From Nocardiopsis endophytica (GTDB taxonomy: Bacteria > Actinomycetota > Actinomycetes > Streptosporangiales > Streptosporangiaceae), in contig NZ_JAQFWQ010000009.1 of assembly GCF_027706725.1 (NCBI RefSeq), forward strand, positions 1 through 64,000: a stretch of DNA of 64,000 bases, in the 5' to 3' direction. Below the pieces are notes generated by a model, which worked only from the letters and a program-made list of their open reading frames with translations, was not told where the DNA came from and ran no database searches. Below, one piece after another: positions 56,749-64,000 of this stretch (its first letter is position 1; every line of letters starts with the position of its first letter). The position numbers were made by a program, and so were the translations under genes.

Positions 56749-57467
56749 ATCTGGGCGGGCCGCGCGCTCTCTGCGGCGGCCTCGGCAGGGTCGGCCTCAC
56801 GGGCGCCGCGCCTGCCGCGCGTGCGCCGATGCGGCGCGAGGGGCGGTGCGGGCCGCCCTTCTCGGCGCGGGCCGGTTCCGTCCGGCGCGGCCGGGTGCCG
56901 CGCGGGGCGCCCGCCGTTCGGGCGCGCCGGTCCGTCCGCTCTGTGTTGTCCTGGTGCGCGTCGTCCTGGTGCGCGGTGCGCGGCACCGCGCGGACTCCTC
57001 CGCTGCGGGGCGCCTTCCGCGTCCGGCCGGGGCGGCCGGTGCGCGGCGGAGGAACCCGCCGCAGCCGGGGGGAGCGTCCGCGCCTGTGGCGCTCGGCCGC
57101 CGATCACGGAGCCGAGTCTATCGCGGCGCCCCGCCGCTGGACATGCCGCATCCCGAGGCGTTCCGGGACGGGCCGCGACGACCGGGTGCGGGCGCCGTTC
57201 AGCGCCCGATGGTGGAACGCCGTCCGAGGGCCGGAATAATCCCCGGACGGCCGACGCCGATTCCCGGCTCCGTCCCCGCGTGGTCCCCGCATGGTCTCCG
57301 TGCGGCCGCCCCGAACGACCGCCCCGCGCGGCCGCGGCCCGTCACCGCCGCGCGGATCCGGAAACTGTGGGCCCCGCTCCGTCCCTGCCCGCGCGGCCGC
57401 GTCCGCGTGTGCGGGCGGGCCGGCCGGGCCGACCGGCGGGGTCGCGGGGCTGGCTAACCTTGCCTTC
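56749..57467. other. Gene-free divergent region
   Basis: About 720 very GC-rich bases between the helicase and the ferritin-like gene. Long frames on both strands are Arg/Ala/Gly/Pro shadows. The two divergent promoters must lie here. No repeat-family member was seen. Confidence 0.5.
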
Positions 57468-58181
57468 ATGACCGATACCTCCGCCACCTCCGCGGCCGCG
57501 CAGGCCCCCAGCGGCGTCGTCGACCTGCTGGGCCTGCTCGCCTACGCCGAGCTCGTGTCCTTCTTCCGCCTCTCCGACGCCGCCGGGCTGGCGCCGGACC
57601 TGGCCGCCAAGGGAGAGCTGGCGGGGGTGGCCGCCACCGAGTACCGGCACTACCGGATGCTGCACGAGCGCCTGGCGGCGATGGGCGCCGATCCGGAGGC
57701 GGCCATGGCGCCGTTCGTGGAGCCCCTGGACGCCTGGCACGGCCGCACGGAGCCGCGCACCTGGCTGGAGAGCCTGGTCAAGACCTACGTCGGCGACGGC
57801 ATCGCCGGTGACTTCTACCGCACCGTCGCCGAGCACGCCGACGCCGAGACCGCCGAGGCCGTCCGCGGCGCGGTGTCGGAGACCGAGCGGGCCGAGGCGG
57901 TCGCGGTGCGCGTGCGGACCGCGGTGCAGGAGGATCCGAAGCTGGCCGGGCCGCTGTCGCTGTGGGCCCGGCGGCTGGTGGGCGAGGCGCTCAGCCAGGC
58001 CCAGCTGGTGGCCGCCGCCCGCCCGGAGCTGGCCGCGCTGGTGGCCCGGGGCGCGACCGGCGGCGACTCCGGCGAGGGCGGGAGCGGGGGCAAGGGCGAC
58101 CTCGCGGCCGTCAGCCGGCTCTTCGCGGGGCTGACCGAGGCGCACTCGGCGCGCCTGGAGGCCATGGGGCTGAGCGGCTGA
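57468..58181 (+). CDS. Ferritin-like (MiaE-like) protein
   Basis: Protein of 237 residues, all helical, with a four-helix ferritin-like pattern. Glu and His in AYAELVSFFRL, TEYRHYRMLHERL and the later helices (VSETERAEAVAVRV, TEAHSARL) could form a di-iron site. It resembles the MiaE-like ferritin-fold proteins commonly encoded beside this DEAD-box helicase in actinomycetes. Enzymatic role not shown. ATG at 57468. Confidence 0.78.
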   Translation: MTDTSATSAAAQAPSGVVDLLGLLAYAELVSFFRLSDAAGLAPDLAAKGELAGVAATEYRHYRMLHERLAAMGADPEAAMAPFVEPLDAWHGRTEPRTWLESLVKTYVGDGIAGDFYRTVAEHADAETAEAVRGAVSETERAEAVAVRVRTAVQEDPKLAGPLSLWARRLVGEALSQAQLVAAARPELAALVARGATGGDSGEGGSGGKGDLAAVSRLFAGLTEAHSARLEAMGLSG

Positions 58182-58443
58182 CCCGCGGCGCCGGTGCGGC
58201 CGGGCGCGGAGGCCGGCCGGATGGGCCGGATCGGCCGACGGCGGCCGGATCGAGCGGGTCGGCCGACGGCATCGGCCGTGATCGGGCCGGATCCGCCTGC
58301 GTGGGAGGAACCGCAGGTCACAGCAAGGGTGTCGGAAAAGTGAGCCCGGTCACTCGGACACGGGAAGGTCATGTTTCGGTCCCGAATTGACATATAGTCG
58401 GACGGGTCCGGAGTCCGTCCCCCGACTGTGAGGTTGTGCGTCC

Positions 58444-58755
58444 ATGCGCAGTGGGTTCGACGCGCAGGGCCCGCTGGCCCGACTGTCACGCGAGTTCGAC
58501 GTCTTCGGTCCCCTCGGCGGGGGAGCCGAGCCCTGGCTCACCGCTGAGCTGGACCAGCACGCCGCCGCGGTGCGCGACTCCATCGTCGGCGGCGGCGCCC
58601 GGCTGACGCGCCGGAGCCTCACCGGCTACCTCCGCGGGTTCGTGGACGGCTGCCGTGAGCGCGGCTGGCACAGCACCTCCTCCGAGTACGACTGGGAGAC
58701 CCTGCGGCTGCTCGCGATCTGCCGCCTGGCCAAGGAATGCGGATTCGTCCGCTAA
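58444..58755 (+). CDS. Small protein, DUF6401-like
   Basis: Protein of 103 residues with the segment LTAELDQHAAAVRDSI and the ending DWETLRLLAICRLAKECG, similar to a small actinobacterial family (DUF6401) reported near natural-product genes; assignment from memory and tentative. No membrane segment. The 262 bases upstream have GGCCGGAT-type short repeats and a lower-GC part (58330-58400), likely the promoter. Confidence 0.6.
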   Translation: MRSGFDAQGPLARLSREFDVFGPLGGGAEPWLTAELDQHAAAVRDSIVGGGARLTRRSLTGYLRGFVDGCRERGWHSTSSEYDWETLRLLAICRLAKECGFVR

Positions 58756-59002
58756 GTTGGTCTGGCCCCAGTGGAACCTCAGGCGCACGAGCGCGCGCCG
58801 ATCCGCGAAGTGATCTCGCAGAGGCACTCACGGGGCGTACGCTGATCCGTACCCGGGGTCACGTATCGGCCGCGGGCCCCTCACCTGGCGTGGGGAGCCC
58901 CCCGCAGCCGGCGCACACGGAGCGGAATCCGAGAAGCCCCCTCGAGGACCCGCCCCGGGATCGAAGCTGCGGCCGAGAGGTGCCGCGAGAAAGGAAGAGC
59001 GC

Positions 59003-59245
59003 ATGAGGAGCGGTCGGCACGGGGCCGTTCGGCCACCCGTCGGGGTCCTGATCCAGCAGGATCGCACCGACTTCATTCTCTTCGCCGTGATCCTCCTGGT
59101 CGCCGTGGGCGTGATGGCCCTGACCGGATGGACGAGCCCGGCGTTCTGGGTCTCGCTGCTGTCCGTTCCGGCGACGGTGGTCCTCATGATCCGGCGCATC
59201 GACCGCCTGTCCCGGGACGAGCTGCGCGCCGAGGAACTGCTCTAG
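59003..59245 (+). CDS. Small membrane protein
   Basis: Protein of 80 residues with two hydrophobic helices (about 23-42 and 46-62), a basic N-terminus and a charged C-terminus (RRIDRLSRDELRAEELL). AAAGGAAG precedes the ATG. Function unknown. Confidence 0.7.
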   Translation: MRSGRHGAVRPPVGVLIQQDRTDFILFAVILLVAVGVMALTGWTSPAFWVSLLSVPATVVLMIRRIDRLSRDELRAEELL

Positions 59246-59257
59246 ATCCACGCGCGG

Positions 59258-59294
59258 GAAGGGGGCGGGACCGGTGAACGGTCCCGCCCCCTTC
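59258..59294. terminator. Bidirectional hairpin terminator
   Basis: A perfect 16-bp stem (GAAGGGGGCGGGACCG and complement, loop GTGAA) lies between convergent stops at 59245 and 59336. The TTC/GAA ends give short T/A tracts on both strands. Confidence 0.75.
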
Positions 59295-59335
59295 AGGAGC
59301 GCCCGCAGGCGTCTCCGGGCGCGCCAGGGTCTCGG

Positions 59336-60154
59336 TCAGGTCTCCTCGGTGCCGCGGCTCTCACCCCCCGCGGTGTGGCGGCCCGCCGACATGCCGTGGC
59401 CCGCGCGCTCGGTCCCCTCGTCGCGCTGCTGCGGCATGCCGCCGCCGGCCATCGCGTCCGACCGGCCCGAGCCGTAGGCCTGGCCCTCCTGCATGCGGGA
59501 GGTCTCCCGCTCGGCGGCGTCCAGCCACCGGGACCAGCGCTGCTGCATCGGCCGGATCATGCCGCCGCCGACGCCGACCACCAGGATGCCGCCGACGGTG
59601 GCCAGCACCGCGATGAGCACCGGCTGGGTCACCGTGGTGGCGACCCCGATCTGGTTCAGGGCCGCGATGACGCCCAGCGCCATGATGAACACGCCGACCA
59701 GGTTGGCGACGAGCCGCCCGTAGCTGAGCCCGCCCATGGCCCCCGAGACCACGTCCCGGGCGGCCTTGGCGACGATGCCCGCCACGACCACGATGACCAG
59801 TGCCACCACGGCCTGCGGGATCCAGGCGACCACGGCGTTGAGCATCTGGGTGATCGGGTTGGTCGGCCCGAACACGCTGAAGGCCAGCTGCAGGGTGATC
59901 AGCAGGCCGGCGTAGTACACGATCTTGCCGCACAGCTCACTGGCCGAGTACCGGCTGCGCTGGAAGTACTCGCCCACCCCCGTGCGGTCCAGCCCCCGGT
60001 CGAGGCCGACGCGGGCCAGGCCCTTGCCGACGACCATGCCGAGGAACTTGGCCACCAGCCAACCGATGATCAGGATGGCCAGGAACGCGGCGAATCTGGG
60101 AACGAAGGCCGCGATGGCGGTCCACGCCGTCGTCAGCCCCTGCCCGATGTCCAT
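59336..60154 (-). CDS. Mechanosensitive-channel-like TM-helix protein
   Basis: Membrane protein of 272 residues with five helices (about 18-42, 78-98, 108-130, 150-172, 178-198). ILIIGWLVAKFLGMVVGKGL and VVAGIVAKAARDV match the repeated TM-helix domain of small MscS-associated proteins. The usual MscS beta-domain is missing. The C-terminal 65 residues are polar and disordered, rich in Gly, Met and Gln. ATG at 60154. Confidence 0.8.
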   Translation of the reverse strand: MDIGQGLTTAWTAIAAFVPRFAAFLAILIIGWLVAKFLGMVVGKGLARVGLDRGLDRTGVGEYFQRSRYSASELCGKIVYYAGLLITLQLAFSVFGPTNPITQMLNAVVAWIPQAVVALVIVVVAGIVAKAARDVVSGAMGGLSYGRLVANLVGVFIMALGVIAALNQIGVATTVTQPVLIAVLATVGGILVVGVGGGMIRPMQQRWSRWLDAAERETSRMQEGQAYGSGRSDAMAGGGMPQQRDEGTERAGHGMSAGRHTAGGESRGTEET

Positions 60155-60448
60155 GTCGTCTCACCCCCGATGGCGCCCCGCCCGGTACCCGGGTAACCGC
60201 CCCGCGTACGCTCGGCGAAACGAAAAGAATCGCTTCTCATCCCGGCGATTACCCGTTATGAGCAGGGCCGAATCGTCGGAGGGTGACGATGGGCAACTCT
60301 CGGTAAAGGGCGGGTCATGCGCCGACCATCCGGCCGGGGGTCGGACCGGGGCACGGAAGGGCCGGGTGCGCGCCTGAGGGAGGCGTCGGACGGGACGGGG
60401 GCGGGGCGGGGGTGGAGGAGGCGGCGCGGCGGAGCCGCGCCAGGGCCG

Positions 60449-61090
60449 CTAGGACTCGGAGGACCCGCCCTCGCGGGTCAGGTCCCACCCGGCCAGGCCG
60501 CGCCAGGCCAGACGGGCCACCAGCTGCTCGGCGGCCTCCTTGGGGATCGACCCCGACAGGCTCAGCCAGTACCGGGCGCTCGTCTCCGCCATGCCGACCA
60601 GGCCGATGCTCAGGATGTGCGCCTCGTCCTCGGAGATGCTCGTGTCCTGGCGGATCACCTCGCCGATCAGCGCGGCGCACCGGTGCAGGGTCTGCTCCAG
60701 CTTCTCGCGCACCGCCGGAAGGTTGCGCAGGTCCGACTCGAACACCAGCCGGAACGCCTCGCCGTCCCCGGCCACGAAGTCGAAGAACGCCTGGAAGCTC
60801 GCCTTGACGCGCTCCCGGTTGTCCGTCGTGCTCTCCAGGGCGTCCCGCTGCTTCTCCACCAGGGCCTCGGAGTGCTGCTCCAGCAGGGCCAGATAGAGCT
60901 CCAGCTTGCCCGGGAAGTGCTGGTAGAGCACAGGCTTGCTGACGCCGGCGCGCTCGGCGATCTCGTCCATCGCGGCCTGGTGGTACCCCTGCGCGACGAA
61001 CACCTCCTGGGCGGCGGCCAGCAGCTGCCGCCTGCGGGCGAGCCGGGGCAGGCGGGTTCCGCGCGGCCGGGCGTCTGAAGGAGCTGTCAC
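60449..61090 (-). CDS. TetR-family transcriptional regulator
   Basis: Regulator of 213 residues. The helix-turn-helix is in TMDEIAERAGVSKPVLYQHF-like sequence (residues 40-60; here AAMDEIAERAGVSKPVLYQ). The ligand domain follows. GTG 61090 has GGAGG eight bases upstream, preferred over the start at 61147. It lies beside an alpha/beta hydrolase and moeZ, a neighbourhood seen in other actinomycetes. Ligand and targets unknown. Confidence 0.88.
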   Translation of the reverse strand: MTAPSDARPRGTRLPRLARRRQLLAAAQEVFVAQGYHQAAMDEIAERAGVSKPVLYQHFPGKLELYLALLEQHSEALVEKQRDALESTTDNRERVKASFQAFFDFVAGDGEAFRLVFESDLRNLPAVREKLEQTLHRCAALIGEVIRQDTSISEDEAHILSIGLVGMAETSARYWLSLSGSIPKEAAEQLVARLAWRGLAGWDLTREGGSSES

Positions 61091-61444
61091 ACCCACATCC
61101 TCCGAACTGGTGCGGCACGGCGGGCGCCGCGGTCGACGGTCGGACAAGGAACGCGCCTCGGAGACGAAGGATGGGGAGCTGCCCGGCGCGTGTTCCTTCT
61201 GGTCATCTTACTGGGACGTAGGTTACGCCCGCCCGTCCCCCACCACCACCCTCAACCGTCTGCGCTCCGCGCAGCAGCCCTCCCGCAGTGTCGCCCACCA
61301 CCACCCTCAACGAGCCACGCTCCGCACCGCCGCCCCTCCGCCCTACGGCCAACGCCTCAGGCATAGAACCAGGCGTGCCGGAACCAGGAGTGCCGGAGTC
61401 ACGCGTACCAGGCCAGGCGCTCCCGGAGCGGAACCGTGCGGTCC
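61091..61444. other. Intergenic region with a direct repeat
   Basis: No gene is supported. It contains the TetR promoter (lower GC near 61195-61225) and two 36-base direct repeats (next entry). Confidence 0.5.
61235..61325. repeat. Direct repeat pair, 55-base offset
   Basis: Units at 61235-61270 and 61290-61325 share CCCACCACCACCCTCAAC and end in CGCTCCGC. They may be an operator array or a local duplication. Confidence 0.6.
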
Positions 61445-61687
61445 CTACTCGCGGTACTCGTCGTCGTCCCCACCGACCTCGAGGTGCTGCTCCACCGCAT
61501 CGCCCTCCGGGACGTCGTCGGACACCCCCAGCGGCCGGTCGGCCGACCAGGTCTCCTCCTCGCCGACCTCCGCGCGCTGCTCGGCCAGGTCGGCCTCGGA
61601 CGTCTCGAAGTCCCCTTCGAACTCGGCGTCCCGTTCGGCGGCCTCCTGGGCCTTCCGCCCGTTCTCCTGCTGCCACTGAGCTGCCAC
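61445..61687 (-). CDS. Small acidic hypothetical protein
   Basis: Protein of 80 residues from the GTG at 61687, which follows GGGGGGA. It is very acidic and helical (AQWQQENGRKAQEAAERDAE) and ends EETWSADRPLGV...DDDEYRE, reminiscent of DUF5709-type actinobacterial proteins. Starts further upstream would overlap the divergent hydrolase. Function unknown. Confidence 0.55.
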   Translation of the reverse strand: MAAQWQQENGRKAQEAAERDAEFEGDFETSEADLAEQRAEVGEEETWSADRPLGVSDDVPEGDAVEQHLEVGGDDDEYRE

Positions 61688-61850
61688 GAGTCCCCCCTGG
61701 ATCGTCGTGAAGCCTTCCTGCCACCGGATGTCTACCCGCCACGGGTGGCGCGCATCCCCGGCCCCTGCACCTGTGGCCGTCCGAGTCCGTAGAGTTCTCC
61801 GCACAAGGTGATCCGCACAACGAGAACCGTGGACCCGTGAGGGGGTGTCC

Positions 61851-62756
61851 GTGATCGACCCCATCGACCCGTGGCCCGGGGAGCTGCGCACGGTCGGCGG
61901 TCGGCGGCTGCACGTCCGCGCCGGAGGGAACGGCGGCAGCCGCGTCGTCTACCTGCACGGGCTCGGCGGGTCGTCCACCAATTGGACCGACCTGATGGGC
62001 GCCCTCGCCGACGACCACCTCGGCGAGGCACCGGACCTCCCGGGGTTCGGCCTGTCCCCGCCCCCGGACGACGGCGACTACTCGGTCGACGCGCACGCCG
62101 CCGCGGCCGCCGGGGTGATCCGCTCCGGCGCCCACCCCGTGCACCTGGTCGGCAACTCCCTGGGCGGCACCGTGGCGGTCCGCCTCGCCGCCGACCACCC
62201 GGAGCTCGTGCGCACCCTCACCCTGATCTCCCCCGCCCTGCCCGACCTGCGGCCCCGGCTGGTGCCCTACCAGATGGTCGGCGCCCTGTTCCCGGTGCTC
62301 GGCCCGGCCGTGTACACGCGCATCCAGAGCCGACCGGCCGAGGTCCGCGTGCAGGACATGCTCGACGCCACCTACTACGACCCCGCCGCGGTCCCCGCCC
62401 AGCGGGTCATGGAGGCGCTGGAGGCCGAACGGGAGCGGGAGAGGTGCGGGCACGCCGTCGAGGCGGTCCTGGAGAGCCTGCGCGGGCTGGTGGCCGAGTA
62501 CCTGCGGCGCGGACCGCGCTCGCTGTGGCGGCAGGCCTCCGGGCTCCAGGTGCCCACGCTGCTCGTCTACGCCATGGCCGACCGGTTCGTCGACCCGCGG
62601 ATCGCCCGCCGCGCCGCCCGGGTCTTCCCGCGCAACCGGCTCGTGGTGATGAACGAGACCGGCCACGTGGCGATGATGGAGCGCCCCGAGGCGGTCGCCC
62701 GGGAGGTGCGCCCGTTCCTCGCCGGGGCCGACGCGGCCCGCACCCGCCCCGCCTGA
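61851..62756 (+). CDS. Alpha/beta hydrolase
   Basis: Protein of 301 residues. The oxyanion region is YLHGLGGSSTNW, the nucleophile GNSLGGT, and Asp/His lie in YAMADRFVDP and NETGHVAMMERPE. The cap has several helices. The GTG at 61851 has GAGGGGG five bases upstream; the GTG at 61845 overlaps that Shine-Dalgarno. It lies between TetR and moeZ. Substrate unknown. Confidence 0.87.
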   Translation: MIDPIDPWPGELRTVGGRRLHVRAGGNGGSRVVYLHGLGGSSTNWTDLMGALADDHLGEAPDLPGFGLSPPPDDGDYSVDAHAAAAAGVIRSGAHPVHLVGNSLGGTVAVRLAADHPELVRTLTLISPALPDLRPRLVPYQMVGALFPVLGPAVYTRIQSRPAEVRVQDMLDATYYDPAAVPAQRVMEALEAERERERCGHAVEAVLESLRGLVAEYLRRGPRSLWRQASGLQVPTLLVYAMADRFVDPRIARRAARVFPRNRLVVMNETGHVAMMERPEAVAREVRPFLAGADAARTRPA

Positions 62757-62995
62757 CCCCGGCCCACCGCCCGCCCACCGCCGCCCCGCCTGACCTCGCC
62801 CGACCCGGGGCGCCCGCGCCGTCCGCGGCCGCCGTCCGAGCCGGGTCCCCGGGCGGGGAATCAAAAACCCCACCCCGTAGGTTGGGTATAAGAGCAAGCT
62901 CGTCACGTGCCCGATCCGAACCTCCGGCCGGCCCCGGCCCCCTCCGGAGGGACCGCGGGCGGCGTGGCGCCGACGAGAACTGTTGAGGAGCCGCT

Positions 62996-64000
62996 GTGTC
63001 GCTGCCGCCGCTGGTCGAACCAGCCGACGAGCTGACCGTCGACGAGGTGCGCCGCTACTCTCGCCATCTGATCATCCCCGACGTGGGCATGGACGGCCAG
63101 AAGCGCCTGAAGAACGCCAAGGTGCTGGTCGTGGGCGCCGGCGGACTCGGGTCGCCCGCCCTGCTCTACCTGGCCGCCGCCGGTGTGGGCACGCTCGGCA
63201 TCATCGACTTCGACGTGGTCGACGAGTCCAACCTGCAGCGCCAGATCATCCACGGGCAGAGCGACGTGGACCGCCCCAAGGCGGTGTCCGCGCGCGACTC
63301 CATCCGCGAGGTGAACCCCAACGTCGAGGTGGTCCTGCACGAGGAGCGGCTCGACTCCGACAACGCCTTCCGCATCTTCGAGCCCTACGACCTCATCGTC
63401 GACGGCACCGACAACTTCGCCACCCGGTACCTGGTGAACGACGCGTGCGTCCTGCTCGGCAAGCCGTACGTGTGGGGGTCGATCTACCGGTTCGACGGGC
63501 AGGCCTCGGTGTTCTGGGCCGAGCACGGCCCCTGCTACCGCTGCCTGTACCCCGAGCCCCCGCCGCCCGGCATGGTGCCCTCCTGCGCCGAGGGCGGCGT
63601 GCTCGGCGTGCTCTGCGCCTCGATCGGCTCCATCCAGGTGAACGAGGCCATCAAGCTGCTGGCCGGGTTCGGCGAGCCGCTGGTCGGCCGCCTGATGATC
63701 TACGACGCCCTGGAGATGAACTACCGCTCGGTGAAGGTCCGCAAGGACCCCGAGTGCCCGCTGTGCGGCAAGAACCCCTCCATCACCGAGCTGATCGACT
63801 ACGAGGAGTTCTGCGGCACCGTCTCGGACGAGGCCCAGCAGGCCGCGGCCGACTCCACCATCACCGCCGCCGAGCTCAAGCGGATGATGGACGACGGCGA
63901 CGACTTCCAGCTGGTGGACGTCCGGGAGAAGAACGAGTACGAGATCGTCAGCATCCCCGGCTCGGTCCTCATCCCCAAGGGCGAGTTCCTGAACGGGGAG
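62996..64000 (+). CDS. moeZ: MoeZ-like adenylyltransferase/sulfurtransferase, partial
   Basis: The first 335 residues of a ThiF-rhodanese fusion; the window ends inside the rhodanese domain (starts about 290, LVDVREKNEYEI). ThiF domain: ATP loop GAGGLGS (47-53), IDFDVVDESNLQRQ and zinc cysteines C180, C183, C254, C257. It activates the C-terminus of small sulfur carriers (CysO, MoaD type) and transfers sulfur for cysteine, molybdopterin or thiamine. GTG at 62996 with GAGGAG upstream. The rhodanese catalytic cysteine lies beyond the window. Confidence 0.93.
   Translation, partial: MSLPPLVEPADELTVDEVRRYSRHLIIPDVGMDGQKRLKNAKVLVVGAGGLGSPALLYLAAAGVGTLGIIDFDVVDESNLQRQIIHGQSDVDRPKAVSARDSIREVNPNVEVVLHEERLDSDNAFRIFEPYDLIVDGTDNFATRYLVNDACVLLGKPYVWGSIYRFDGQASVFWAEHGPCYRCLYPEPPPPGMVPSCAEGGVLGVLCASIGSIQVNEAIKLLAGFGEPLVGRLMIYDALEMNYRSVKVRKDPECPLCGKNPSITELIDYEEFCGTVSDEAQQAAADSTITAAELKRMMDDGDDFQLVDVREKNEYEIVSIPGSVLIPKGEFLNGE

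Noticed and set aside
58387-58415. Promoter with TTGACA before the 58444 gene
   Set aside because: TTGACA is present, but no acceptable -10 hexamer lies 16-18 bases downstream.

Overview
This is a very GC-rich actinomycete chromosome segment with strong third-position GC bias, frequent GTG starts and many start/stop overlaps. Mycothiol deacetylase (MshB), the SigE/anti-sigma/HtrA/Mrp neighbourhood, a DUF3117 protein and the succinylase-type dap cluster all point to Actinobacteria. A secreted serine protease at 18.1-19.2 kb closely resembles the Nocardiopsis alkaline protease (NAPase) family, so Nocardiopsis or another member of the Nocardiopsaceae is my best guess. That is an inference from remembered families, not from a search.

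Layout. 0.5-8.8 kb: two complete succinate dehydrogenase operons, arranged back to back around a LysR regulator whose start abuts a perfect T-N11-A dyad. 8.9-11.2 kb: two paralogous GNAT acetyltransferases and a SpoU-type RNA methylase. 11.3-14.2 kb: a divergent pair made of a small helical protein with a C-terminal amyloid-like motif and an NB-ARC/TPR (NLR-like) ATPase with a matching N-terminal motif. This is the best candidate for an unusual system here, a predicted amyloid-signalled NLR/cell-death module. 14.3-17.9 kb: a GT-B-like protein with a C11 run near its end, a DUF3054 membrane protein, and a solo tnpB element with omega-RNA-like hairpins. 18-24.9 kb: secreted protease, S9 peptidase, mshB, a membrane protein and an M50 metalloprotease. 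25-36 kb: fdxA, dapC, dapD, dapE, a LOG-family protein, a DivIVA-like protein, 3-methyladenine glycosylase and several unknowns. 36-39 kb: enoyl-CoA hydratase, DUF3117 protein and leucyl aminopeptidase. 39.4-47.6 kb: O-methyltransferase, sigE, zinc anti-sigma factor, RseB-like protein, a 1.6 kb repeat island, a PDZ-less HtrA, a yeast-type cytosine deaminase and mrp. 47.8-53.3 kb: ECF41-like sigma factor, CPBP protease, DUF6758-like protein, PHP phosphoesterase and an MBL-fold protein that has lost its metal ligands. 54-64 kb: alpha/beta hydrolases, a DEAD-box helicase that appears to start at CTG, a MiaE/ferritin-like protein, small proteins, a mechanosensitive-channel-like protein, a TetR regulator and moeZ, which runs off the window.

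Scattered through the intergenic spaces is a family of non-coding palindromes and hairpins. There are at least eight clusters, near 0.1, 14.2, 23.0, 28.8, 33.2, 39.2, 43.5 and 53.4 kb. They share recognisable arms (GATCTCGGG-type and GTGAAATCGACGC-type) and at three sites are joined to longer degenerate direct repeats. They end up inside gene ends and operons: one overlaps a stop codon, and one island separates the sigE-rseB block from htrA. No tRNA, rRNA or CRISPR array was seen.
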